Shown here one piece after another: positions 31,399-38,577 of a DNA stretch of 38,577 nucleotides. Every line of letters begins with the position of its first letter. Position 1 is the stretch's first letter. The notes below the pieces were generated by a model. That model had not been told where the DNA came from. It was given only the letters and a program-made list of their open reading frames with translations, and made no database searches. Source of the stretch: Planctomyces sp. SH-PL62 (GTDB taxonomy: Bacteria > Planctomycetota > Planctomycetia > Planctomycetales > Planctomycetaceae); contig CAMDPX010000048.1 in assembly GCA_945905295.1 (NCBI GenBank), positions 1 to 38,577 of the forward strand. Reading direction: 5' to 3'. Both the position numbers and the translations under genes were made by a program.

Positions 31399-32250
31399 CT
31401 ACCAGACCGTTGCGAGTCGCGTCACTGGCCGAGTGAGACGGACTGGTGTCCGCTGAAAGTTCGAGGTCGGATGCACGTTGACGAGTGCCTGCCAGCGGCC
31501 GTGATGATCGACGAAGAGCGGCGTCTGTAATGCTCGCGGTTCGGTGAGGTAGGCGTTCTGCGTCGCGGCGTAGACGAGATGCCGGTTGGCGTTGCGAGCG
31601 CACTCGCGGGCGAGCCAGAGAATGTGATTGGCCCGCTCGACGCTTCGCGTCAGAAAGACGACTCGAAAGTATGGCCAGGAGACACTCGCCGTTTGAGCGT
31701 TGTGCCACGCCACGAGCGAGTCTTGATAGGCTTCGTAACGCACCAGCTTCTCCCGAATACTTTGCTCGGCACGCGAATCAACCGACTCGGTGGATTGGTC
31801 GATTTCGAAATAGACGTTGAATTGCTTGCCGCTCAGCGAGAACTGACAGAAGCAATCGGGGGACAGTTTCTGCGAAGCGACTTCGATGATCGCATCGCCG
31901 TCGCCATTGAAAAACGGAATGTCGATGCGGTCGCGGTGAGCGGCGACGAGCGAATGCACGATGATCTCGGCCAGCGCCCAAGTGTGCTAAAATCGTGAGA
32001 GAGCAATCGGCTCGAATCGCGAGCGGTGCGGCAAATCGACCTCGGCCCCATGCAAGACGCAATACGAAAACCCCTCGGCCGTGAACTTGTACCAGTTGAT
32101 CGGCCCGCCGACTCCGTGAGTCGCCGGGAAGGCTCGTATGATCACGGGGGGCTCGACCAACACCTCGATCTCGCCGCCTCAAGATTCTCTCAGATTCGCC
32201 AACCAGTAGCCCGGCAACCCCATCGCTCGATAAAACGCTTCCGCGGGCAT
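31399..32250 (-). pseudogene. Broken replication-relaxation family gene
   Basis: One minus-strand frame reads continuously as a replication-relaxation-type protein, a family linked to plasmid and conjugative-element replication or transfer. It is interrupted by TGA (32181-32179) and TAG (31989-31987). Recognisable parts are WYKFTAEGFSYCVLHGAEVD and RSRFEPIALSRF before the TAG. After it come HTWALAEIIVHSLVAAHRDR, QFNVYFEIDQSTESV, SIREKLVRYEAYQDSL and FRVVFLTRSVERANHILWLA. The TAG replaces a position where relatives, from memory, have Gln (QHT.ALA), so CAG to TAG is the simplest explanation. ATG 32250 has GGAGGA upstream, but its first residues could belong to another fragment. The intact part after the TAG could give a 187-residue product if reinitiated. 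Confidence 0.65.
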
Positions 32251-32257
32251 GCTGCGT

Positions 32258-32275
32258 CCTCCGATCGAGACTCGG
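32258..32275 (+). repeat. Right 18-bp direct repeat of the island
   Basis: This is an exact second copy of CCTCCGATCGAGACTCGG (26713-26730). On the minus strand it places GGAGG just before the ATG of the broken replication-relaxation gene. The next plus-strand gene, the CRTAC lipoprotein, starts about 80 bases to the right. Confidence 0.6.
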
Positions 32276-32352
32276 CAAACACAACTCGATTGACAATCGG
32301 AACTCAGCATTTCCGCGGCATTCAAACATCAGCCCAAGAATCTTGATGAAAC

Positions 32353-34212
32353 ATGGTTAATGCTCACCCGCACCCGAGGATTACGCGACAGCGAGCTCAC
32401 ATGCGTTGGTCGTGGCGACTGAACGATGCCGAGCGTTGGGCCTTACTGAGATGCTGGTTTCGATTGGACATCGCTAAATGGTTCGTCTTTGGAATGGTTT
32501 TTGTTTTCGTTGGCTGCGGGGATCAAGAGCGGGGCACTTCTGAGAATCGGACTGCTGTACCGAGCCTGAAGACACCACCAGGTCCACCGGTGTTTCCGGC
32601 AATGAAGGTGACGACGGATCGCAGTGCCGTGGCCGAGACGATCGTTCCTAAAAATCTCTCGTTCGTTGATGTCGCTGAAGAGCGCGGTCTGCGTTATCGC
32701 TGGCCAGAACAGCCGCGGCCGATGACGGCGCTTGATGCGTTCGGAGCGGGTTGCGCCGCGTTCGATGGCGACAACGACGGCTGGCAGGATGTGTTGCTGG
32801 TGGGAGACCCTTCTCCCGCTCTGTTTCGCAACGTGGGAGGGGGGCGGTTTGAAGAGGTGACTCTCGAAAGCGGGTTGAAGGGGGTGACGGGACATTGGAC
32901 GGGATGCGCGATCGGTGATTACGACGGCGACGGACTGCTCGATGTGCTGCTCACCGGCTATCACCAATTGGCGCTCTTCAAGAATGTCGGCGGGCTGCGA
33001 TTTGAATTGGTTACGGAGACGGCGAAGCTCGATCCATCGAACCACGGTTATTGGGGAGCCAGCGCGGGCTTCATGGATCTCGACGGTGACTCGTGGCTGG
33101 ATCTCGTGATTCTGAACTACGTCATCTATGGCCCCGATTCGCAGAAGTACTGCGAGTACTCACCGGGAGTGCGATCGGGTTGTGCTCCCAGGACGTACCC
33201 TCCCGAACGGGGGCAGGTCTGGCGGAACACCGGCGCAGGGGCGTTCGAACTGATCCCTTCGGAGCAGGGAATGCAGCAGACTCACGGCGTGGGACTGGTG
33301 CTGGCGTTTACGGACTTGGACGAGGACGGCCGCATGGACTTCTACATCGGCAACGACGGCGTGGCTGCCGACCTTCTTCACAACCAGGGCCAGATGAAGT
33401 TCGAGAACATCGCATCGGTGGCGGGTGTGGCCACGTCTGACAGCGGCGGCGCGGTCTCGGCCATGGGAGCGGATTGGGCCGACTTCAACCGTGACGGGCG
33501 ATTGGATCTAGCTGTCACAAACTGGCAAGGGGACTCGTTCGTACTCTTCCAGGGACTCGGCCATCAGTTGTTTATGGATTGCGCGAAGCCAACCAACTTG
33601 GCCCGCGCCACGAAGAACCGCATGGGCTTCGGTGCCAAATGGGTGGATTTTGAAAACGATGGCTGGCCGGATCTTTTTTTCGTGAATGGGCACGTCTATG
33701 ACAACTCGGCCGAAATTCACGGGCCGAGTGTTCCGTTCCGGCAGCCGATGTCACTGTTCTGGAATGATCACGGCCGGAAGTTCAGCGACATTGCTCCCCA
33801 GCTTGGAAACGACATTCAGCGGCCGATGGTGGGCCGTGGTTCGGCAACAGCCGACTTTGACAATGACGGTCGTGTCGATCTGCTGGCAGTCGATTTTGAA
33901 GGGGCGGCGATGCTGCTTGAGAACAGGACCGATACGAAGCAGCATTGGCTGAAGCTCGAACTGCGCGGCAAAGCACCGAATGTGTTTGCCTATGGGGCAC
34001 GCGTCGTGGGAAAAACTGGCGATCAGGTCTGGCTGGCTGAGGTGTCGCCAGCGTCGAGCTACCTTTCCTCAAGCGACCCACGCATTCACTGGGGACTGGG
34101 TGATCTCGCCACGCTCGACACCGTGACGATCCGCTGGCCATCAGGTTCTCAGCAGACGTTGCACAACGTTGCCGCCGACCGCATATTGCGAGTGGTTGAA
34201 GAGTCACCGTAG
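32353..34212 (+). CDS. Second CRTAC/UnbV-domain lipoprotein
   Basis: The protein (619 residues) has a lipoprotein signal (WFVFGMVFVFVGCGDQE) and FG-GAP/VCBS repeats with calcium-loop signatures (FDGDNDGWQDVLL, DYDGDGLLDVLL, DLDGDSWLDLVI, DLDEDGRMDFYI, DFNRDGRLDLAV, DFENDGWPDLFF, DFDNDGRVDLLA). A C-terminal ASPIC/UnbV domain follows (QHWLKLELRGKAPNVFAYGA ... WGLGDLATLDTVTIRWPSGS). It is a paralog of the protein at 22788-24539. The start is uncertain: 32353 is the longest, 32401 also fits, and neither has a clear ribosome site. Two TPR genes follow with short gaps (44 and about 130 bases), suggesting one transcription unit. It is probably extracytoplasmic and membrane-tethered; function unknown. 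Confidence 0.9.
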   Translation: MVNAHPHPRITRQRAHMRWSWRLNDAERWALLRCWFRLDIAKWFVFGMVFVFVGCGDQERGTSENRTAVPSLKTPPGPPVFPAMKVTTDRSAVAETIVPKNLSFVDVAEERGLRYRWPEQPRPMTALDAFGAGCAAFDGDNDGWQDVLLVGDPSPALFRNVGGGRFEEVTLESGLKGVTGHWTGCAIGDYDGDGLLDVLLTGYHQLALFKNVGGLRFELVTETAKLDPSNHGYWGASAGFMDLDGDSWLDLVILNYVIYGPDSQKYCEYSPGVRSGCAPRTYPPERGQVWRNTGAGAFELIPSEQGMQQTHGVGLVLAFTDLDEDGRMDFYIGNDGVAADLLHNQGQMKFENIASVAGVATSDSGGAVSAMGADWADFNRDGRLDLAVTNWQGDSFVLFQGLGHQLFMDCAKPTNLARATKNRMGFGAKWVDFENDGWPDLFFVNGHVYDNSAEIHGPSVPFRQPMSLFWNDHGRKFSDIAPQLGNDIQRPMVGRGSATADFDNDGRVDLLAVDFEGAAMLLENRTDTKQHWLKLELRGKAPNVFAYGARVVGKTGDQVWLAEVSPASSYLSSSDPRIHWGLGDLATLDTVTIRWPSGSQQTLHNVAADRILRVVEESP

Positions 34213-34256
34213 CGTCCCTGTTTCTTCCCGATCGATGTTGGAATCATTGGAATCAA

Positions 34257-35471
34257 ATGTCGCGCAGACGACGGCTCACCCTCTTGTCATTCGCGGTCAT
34301 CGTTGTTGTGGCGGCCTGCGTGGCCCCGTCGACGTACCGCGGGTGGTGTAATTTCCGAAAGCGCGAAGCGGCGGCGCTGTGCCGTGCCGCATTGAGCCGC
34401 CAACGCTGGGACGAACTGGAGTCGATTGCCGATCGCTGGTCAGCATGGGATCCGCAAAACGGCGAGGCGTGGCAGTATCGTGCGCAAGCGGCCGGTTTCA
34501 AAAAGGATTGGCCGACCGCCGCGAAATTCTTGTGGCGTATTCCCGACGGCGACCCCCGAGCGGTGCAGGCCATGATCGAAGTGTCGAAGCTCGCATTCAC
34601 ACACCTCAACGACCCGTTGCAGGGGGGCAAGGCGTGCGAGCGAATCTTGCAGAACGATCCGCAAGCCGCCGGCGCACAGCAGCAGTTGATCTGGTTCTAT
34701 GCGATGACGCTGCAACGCGAGAAGCTCTTGAGGCAAATCCGGACGGCAATCAACGTGCAGAGCGAACCACGGGAAGCCTATGTCTATTTCTTTCTCGCGG
34801 ACACCTCTCGGTCAGGCGTCGCGGTGAAACTCAACGAGCGTTGGCTGGAATCGGCCCCTGATGCGGAGCTGTTTCAGGTCGCGCGTGTGCTGCAGCTTCC
34901 GGACTCAGAGGTCGAATCGTCTGAGACCTCGGCCGCACCTTCCGTTGGGGACGCGCCACGCGCTCCGACGGGTCGTTCCAAACAGGAGCTGGTCGATGAA
35001 CTCCTCAATCGCTTTCCGCACAATATCGAGTTGCTCGCGTACAAGGCGGAGGAACGCATCACTGCCGGTGACGTGGATGGCGTCGCGGCTCTGCTGTCTC
35101 AGGCGCCCGACGCCGCCAAACAAGACAGCCGCTTCTGGCGCATCAAAGGCTGGCTGCACGAATCCGCCAACGAACTCGAAGAGGCAGCGGCCGCCTATCG
35201 CCAAGCGCTCGAACTGCATTCACTGGATTGGAACACCATGAATCGGCTGTCGGTCGTCGAGCGTCGTCGACAGAATGTCTCCGAGGTGGAACGCCTGACT
35301 AAATTGGTCGAGCACGCAAAAGCGATTCGTAAAGGTCTCCGGCAACTGCCGGCGGTCGAATTGGTGACACCGTCGATTCTGATCGAACTGGCCAAGCTCG
35401 CGCGGGATTGCGGCGACCGTGAGATCGGGCCAGCACTCGAACGCCGATTGGCGGGCGAGAATGCCCGTTGA
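34257..35471 (+). CDS. Membrane-anchored TPR protein, first of a tandem pair
   Basis: The protein (404 residues) has an N-terminal anchor (LTLLSFAVIVVVAACVAPST) and TPR-like helical repeats along its length (ALCRAALSRQRWDELESIAD, DWPTAAKFLWRIPDGDP, ELEEAAAAYRQALELHSLDW). A low-complexity linker (SEVESSETSAAPSVGDAPRA) divides two halves. It is clearly paralogous to the next gene: both share the patterns RWLESAPDAELFQVAR/RWLEQYPEHELFLVAR and LLNRFPHNIELL/LLQRFPHNVELL. It lies 44 bases after the CRTAC gene. A periplasmic scaffold for the lipoprotein is a reasonable inference. Confidence 0.88.
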   Translation: MSRRRRLTLLSFAVIVVVAACVAPSTYRGWCNFRKREAAALCRAALSRQRWDELESIADRWSAWDPQNGEAWQYRAQAAGFKKDWPTAAKFLWRIPDGDPRAVQAMIEVSKLAFTHLNDPLQGGKACERILQNDPQAAGAQQQLIWFYAMTLQREKLLRQIRTAINVQSEPREAYVYFFLADTSRSGVAVKLNERWLESAPDAELFQVARVLQLPDSEVESSETSAAPSVGDAPRAPTGRSKQELVDELLNRFPHNIELLAYKAEERITAGDVDGVAALLSQAPDAAKQDSRFWRIKGWLHESANELEEAAAAYRQALELHSLDWNTMNRLSVVERRRQNVSEVERLTKLVEHAKAIRKGLRQLPAVELVTPSILIELAKLARDCGDREIGPALERRLAGENAR

Positions 35472-35599
35472 AACAGTTCTGCCAGGAGTTCTCACGCAAA
35501 AACGCAACGAAGGACAGTTCCTGGTCGATCTCAACAGACTTTGCCGCCTCGAATGAGTTTATTTCGACAAGTCGATGAACACGATTGGTGGAGAGCCAA

Positions 35600-36835
35600 A
35601 TGCACTTTGTCCCGGATTGGCTGAGTAGGTGGCTCTCTTCCTTTTGGAAGAGCCTAGTTGGCTTGGCCGTAATCGGGTTTCTCATGACCGCTGTGGGATT
35701 CGGACCGCAATTGTGGCGAAACAGGCAGGCTCAGGCGTTGGAACGCCAATGTCGAGAGCTTCGCAATCGGAAGGATTGGCACCAGCTCGCCTCCGTTTCA
35801 GAAACTTGGACACAACGAGATCCGCAAAGAGCCAATGCCTGGCTGTTCCGGGCGGAAGCTGCTGAGGGACAAAGACAATATGTCGCGGCGGCGGATTTCT
35901 TGTTCCATGTTCCCTCTCAGGACGCGAAATCGGTTCCCGCGTTCCTGCAAGGGGCGACGATTCTGCTGGGCAAAGCGAATCGACCCGTCGAGGGAGTGGA
36001 GGCGCTCCATAAGCTCCTCAAGCGGGAACGGCGGATCGCGGAGGTGCATCGAAATCTGATTCAGTACTACGCTTTAACGCTGCAACGTCAGCGGTTGCTC
36101 GAACAGATCCGGTTCGCGATCGAGAATCATCGAGAGCCTGTGGAATCGTTCGTGTATCTTTTTCTGGTGGACACACTGCGGTTGTCAAACGGCGTCGAGA
36201 TGAATAACCGCTGGCTGGAGCAGTACCCCGAACACGAACTCTTTTTGGTGGCCCGAACGCTGCACATGGAAGAGCAACGCGAGGCGGCCAGTCAGGCTGC
36301 GGAGAACAAGGGGGATCCCGCCGAACACGCGACCGGTTCGAATTCTCCCCGATCACAGGCGCTGGCTGAGTTGCTCCAGAGATTTCCGCACAATGTCGAA
36401 TTGCTCTCCCATCAAATCGAACTCTCGCTCGTGGTGGGAGACACCGATCGAGTCGTCTCGCTCTTGTCGCAAGCTCCCCCGGAGATCGACGACGACAATC
36501 GGTTTTGGCGTTACAAGGGTCAGGTCCATGAAGCGCGGGGACAAGATGCCGAGGCAGAATCCGCCTATCGCCGATCTTCTGAACTGAATCGTCTGGATTG
36601 GCGATCATTGAACAAATTAGCCAGCATTGAGCGGCTGCGCGGCAGATTCTCCGAAGTTGATCGACTTCAGCGATTGGTCAACCGGGCCGATCATTTGAGG
36701 GAGCAGATTCGGAAAGTGCCGAATGTCGAGGATGTTGGTGCGGACTGGTTGCGTGCGTTAGCGGATTTCGCCAAAGACGCGGGTGATGAAACGCTGGCAA
36801 ACGCATTGTTTCGTCGCCTGGGCACATCCTCGTGA
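35600..36835 (+). CDS. Membrane-anchored TPR protein, second of a tandem pair
   Basis: The protein (411 residues) has an N-terminal membrane segment (SLVGLAVIGFLMTAVGFGPQ) and repeats similar to its upstream neighbour, including LIQYYALTLQRQRLLEQIRF where the neighbour has LIWFYAMTLQREKLLRQIRT. The ATG at 35600 is chosen because GGAG lies 8 bases upstream; an in-frame TTG at 35585 lacks this. The pair probably arose by tandem duplication and then diverged widely. Transcription likely ends at the hairpin and T-run at 36893-36915. Confidence 0.88.
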   Translation: MHFVPDWLSRWLSSFWKSLVGLAVIGFLMTAVGFGPQLWRNRQAQALERQCRELRNRKDWHQLASVSETWTQRDPQRANAWLFRAEAAEGQRQYVAAADFLFHVPSQDAKSVPAFLQGATILLGKANRPVEGVEALHKLLKRERRIAEVHRNLIQYYALTLQRQRLLEQIRFAIENHREPVESFVYLFLVDTLRLSNGVEMNNRWLEQYPEHELFLVARTLHMEEQREAASQAAENKGDPAEHATGSNSPRSQALAELLQRFPHNVELLSHQIELSLVVGDTDRVVSLLSQAPPEIDDDNRFWRYKGQVHEARGQDAEAESAYRRSSELNRLDWRSLNKLASIERLRGRFSEVDRLQRLVNRADHLREQIRKVPNVEDVGADWLRALADFAKDAGDETLANALFRRLGTSS

Positions 36836-37143
36836 ATTCGACCAGGGGGCCGTCTACGAAAATCCAGCGTTCTCACATTGGCTGGACGTTCTGCCCGCTC
36901 GGGGCCTTCTTTTTTCCGTCGGGGATTGACAAAGTGCGGAGTTTTTAATGAAGTCTTAATGTGGGTTGGGCTAAGTACTCGCCTGCAGTTGCTTCATTTT
37001 TTGACGGGGGTGCGAGTCTCGCACGAAATTGGCGTCTTAGATCGCTCCCAAATCTTGCACGAAATCTTTGGTTGAGTGCGAAGCTCGTGGCAAGCTTTAT
37101 CCAGCAGTTAGTCACGAAACCATTTTTGAGGATTGAGTTTTCC
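36836..37143. other. Intergenic region before the second DUF1559 pair
   Basis: These 308 bases hold a probable terminator at 36893-36915 and an AT-richer stretch with TTGACA (36926-36931), which could be a -35 element for the lipoprotein/DUF1559 unit, but no good -10 at the right spacing was found. An in-frame extension of the lipoprotein ORF reaches back to 36961 without resembling protein sequence. Confidence 0.45.
36893..36915 (+). terminator. Probable intrinsic terminator after the TPR pair
   Basis: GCCC (36893-36896) can pair with GGGC (36902-36905) across a short loop, and a TTTTTT run follows at 36910-36915. A second stem, TCCAGC (36863-36868) with GCTGGA (36881-36886), lies just upstream. 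The stem is short, so confidence is moderate. Confidence 0.45.
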
Positions 37144-37581
37144 ATGCGTTTATCCCGTGCTTTCGCTTACGTTCTGGCCACCGTTTTTGTGACGGCCATC
37201 GGTTGTAGTGGAGGCGTGGAATTGCCCCCCGCCTATCCCGTGACCGGAAAAGTCACCGTTCAGGGGGCTCCACTGGAAGGCTACCTCATTACATTTATTC
37301 CAGCGAATGGAGTCGGAGGAGGTTCGGCCACCATTGGAAGCGACGGCTCATATTCGTTATCGACCTTGGATGGGCGTCCTGGCTGCACGTTGGGAAAATT
37401 CAAAGTGGTGATCAGACCGGGTACTGAAGCATCGAAGGCCGCCATGATGAGCATGACGCCGGGTGCAAAGACTCCGCCAAAGGCGGCGTCAAAGGTTCCA
37501 GATTCATACAGTTCTGCGTCAACCTCGCCGAAAGAAGTTGAGGTGAAGGTGGAGCCGAATGTAATTGATATTTCAATCTAG
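37144..37581 (+). CDS. Carboxypeptidase-regulatory-like lipoprotein, second copy
   Basis: The protein (145 residues) has a lipoprotein signal (LSRAFAYVLATVFVTAIGC, lipobox AIGC) and a beta domain (YPVTGKVTVQGAPLEGYLIT ... IGSDGSYSLSTLDG) like that at 19481-19954. The C-terminus is Pro/Ser/Lys-rich and ends in KVEPNVIDISI. The ATG at 37144 is chosen because the signal begins there; GAGG is 12 or so bases upstream. It comes 72 bases before a DUF1559 gene, the reverse of the order at 18387-19954. Similar partnership in an envelope structure is inferred. Confidence 0.85.
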   Translation: MRLSRAFAYVLATVFVTAIGCSGGVELPPAYPVTGKVTVQGAPLEGYLITFIPANGVGGGSATIGSDGSYSLSTLDGRPGCTLGKFKVVIRPGTEASKAAMMSMTPGAKTPPKAASKVPDSYSSASTSPKEVEVKVEPNVIDISI

Positions 37582-37653
37582 CGTCGTCACCGGCTGGCTG
37601 CATTCGCGACCAGTATTTTTCTTGGCTGTTTTTCTTTTAGGGAGAGGCAAGCA

Positions 37654-38577
37654 ATGAAGACGTCCACAAAAGAGGGGGCGCGACGGCATTCTGCTTTCAC
37701 GCTGATCGAGCTGCTGGTTGTGATCGCGATCATCGCGGTCTTGATCGCGCTCTTGCTCCCTGCTGTTCAGCAGGCGCGGGAGGCCGCACGGCGTTCGCAG
37801 TGCAAGAACAATCTCAAACAATTGGGGCTGGGGCTTCACAACTACCATTCATCTGCCAGTGTGTTTCCATCGAATCGAATGTACCGATCAGCGTTTGATG
37901 GTGGACCACTTGGCGACCCTCTGACAACTGGGCCGGCTCACATTAACTACGGAAGTGTCGGCTGGATCGCGATGACGTTGCCTTACATTGATCAGGGACC
38001 GCTCTACAAGAAAATTTCATACATCACAGGTGGTCCTGTTACTCCGGGAGTGACCGATGTTGGAATCACTTCTAGTGTTGCGAACGAACCGGTTCGCCGA
38101 ACGATTATTCCTGGCTTGCAATGTCCGAGTAACCCGCAAGCGTCGTTGGTCACGGGTCAATCAGGGCAAGGAGATTCGTGGGGCGAAGGTCCTTTGGATG
38201 GCGGACGCTGCGATTACATGGGCAATATGGGCTGGATGAACGCCGGCCATCGTGATTGTCCGCAAGCAGGTTATGGCGGTGAAGAATGGTCTCATCACAA
38301 CACGTTGTCACAGCCGCCAATCAATGGAAACAATGGTGTGTTCGGATTTCAGGGAAGTGTCAAAATTGCACAGATCACCGACGGGACATCCACCACAGTT
38401 GCGCTGCTTGAATCGCACCACTGGATCGAGAAAGAGGATCCAACTCGTGTCTGGGCTGACGCAATGTGGTTCGGTCCTTACATGGTCCACAGCCTAAAGA
38501 TGCCCATCAACAATGATCCCAACAGCGACTTCCGCTGTAATCAGTGGAGCAGCACTCATACTGGCGGCGCGCACTGC
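37654..38577 (+). CDS. DUF1559 protein with prepilin-like N-terminus, cut by window end
   Basis: The frame opens at 37654 with AGGGAG just upstream and runs past the window end (308 codons seen). The N-terminus is a prepilin-type signal: basic leader ([14 protein letters not shown]), FTLIE cleavage box, and hydrophobic helix ([19 protein letters not shown]). The family block [18 protein letters not shown] and the later [20 protein letters not shown] follow. Residue -1 at the cleavage site is Ala, as in the copy at 18387. The C-terminal H-x-GGA block is just starting ([10 protein letters not shown]) at the edge, so most of the protein is present. It follows a lipoprotein gene by 72 bases. Confidence 0.95.
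   Translation, partial: MKTSTKEGARRHSAFTLIELLVVIAIIAVLIALLLPAVQQAREAARRSQCKNNLKQLGLGLHNYHSSASVFPSNRMYRSAFDGGPLGDPLTTGPAHINYGSVGWIAMTLPYIDQGPLYKKISYITGGPVTPGVTDVGITSSVANEPVRRTIIPGLQCPSNPQASLVTGQSGQGDSWGEGPLDGGRCDYMGNMGWMNAGHRDCPQAGYGGEEWSHHNTLSQPPINGNNGVFGFQGSVKIAQITDGTSTTVALLESHHWIEKEDPTRVWADAMWFGPYMVHSLKMPINNDPNSDFRCNQWSSTHTGGAHC

Larger units (their letters stand above)
26713..32275. mobile_element. Decayed mobile island between two CRTAC gene sets
   Basis: An 18-bp direct repeat bounds a 5.56-kb segment unlike its surroundings. It contains two broken genes typical of conjugative or integrative elements in planctomycetes (conjugation-type protein and replication-relaxation protein, both minus strand), a remnant of IS21 istB, and three genes of unrecognised function. 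The sequence on either side belongs to one type of envelope cluster (CRTAC, TPR, cytochrome, DUF1559), as if the island had split it. No integrase or intact transposase is present, so the segment is probably immobile. Confidence 0.5.

Noticed and set aside
30900-31400. Possible tRNA or small RNA in the island's empty stretch
   Set aside because: No T-loop GTTCRA consensus with matching acceptor stem could be found; only short hairpins.
31399-32250. Recoding of TGA/TAG as a functional mechanism
   Set aside because: Two different stops in one gene and a frameshift in another gene of the same island point to decay; no recoding signal was recognised.
36926-36960. Full sigma-70 promoter before the second lipoprotein
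   Set aside because: TTGACA is present, but the AT-rich hexamers after it are at 12 or 23 bases, not 16-18.
1-38577. CRISPR array
   Set aside because: The dispersed repeats are inverted, far apart and of several families; there are no regularly spaced direct repeats and no cas genes.

Overview
The window looks like a chromosomal segment of a Planctomycetota bacterium, probably order Planctomycetales. The GC-rich coding sequence carries families diagnostic of that phylum: two DUF1559 pseudopilin-like proteins, a DUF1549/DUF1553 protein, a TAT-exported DUF1501 protein, CRTAC/UnbV lipoproteins with FG-GAP repeats, and carboxypeptidase-regulatory-like lipoproteins. No rRNA, tRNA or CRISPR array was seen.

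Layout. (1) 1-6.6 kb: a MoxR ATPase, a PfkB-type sugar kinase with a glycosyltransferase, a DUF1549/1553 protein, a small basic DNA-binding-like protein with an unusual leader, and a cold-shock protein. (2) 6.6-14.9 kb: a heavy-metal RND efflux locus on the minus strand (Cys-rich exported protein, CusB-like adaptor, very enlarged CusA-like pump). A VapBC-like toxin-antitoxin pair sits on the opposite strand between adaptor and pump. (3) 15-26.7 kb: envelope genes. These are DUF1501, a cytochrome c/FG-GAP protein, DUF1559 plus lipoprotein, two membrane-anchored TPR proteins, a CRTAC lipoprotein and a seven-heme cytochrome with TPRs. (4) 26.7-32.3 kb: a decayed mobile island bounded by an 18-bp direct repeat. 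It holds a frameshifted conjugation-type gene, a replication-relaxation gene broken by stops, an IS21 istB remnant and three unfamiliar genes. (5) 32.3-38.6 kb: a second CRTAC/TPR/TPR/lipoprotein/DUF1559 set, the last gene cut by the window end.

Regions 3 and 5 read as one envelope gene neighbourhood split by the island. CRTAC and FG-GAP proteins, anchored TPR proteins, c-type hemes and pseudopilin-like DUF1559 proteins recur together, suggesting a cell-surface assembly or electron-transfer apparatus. This is inference.

The most striking signal is a set of dispersed inverted repeats, in several sequence families. Some lie between genes. In two cases the repeat arm itself supplies the TAG stop codon of the adjacent gene (moxR and the glycosyltransferase). 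At least five copies sit inside the pump and adaptor genes without breaking the frame, adding Gly/Pro-rich linkers such as GGLTPPAR.
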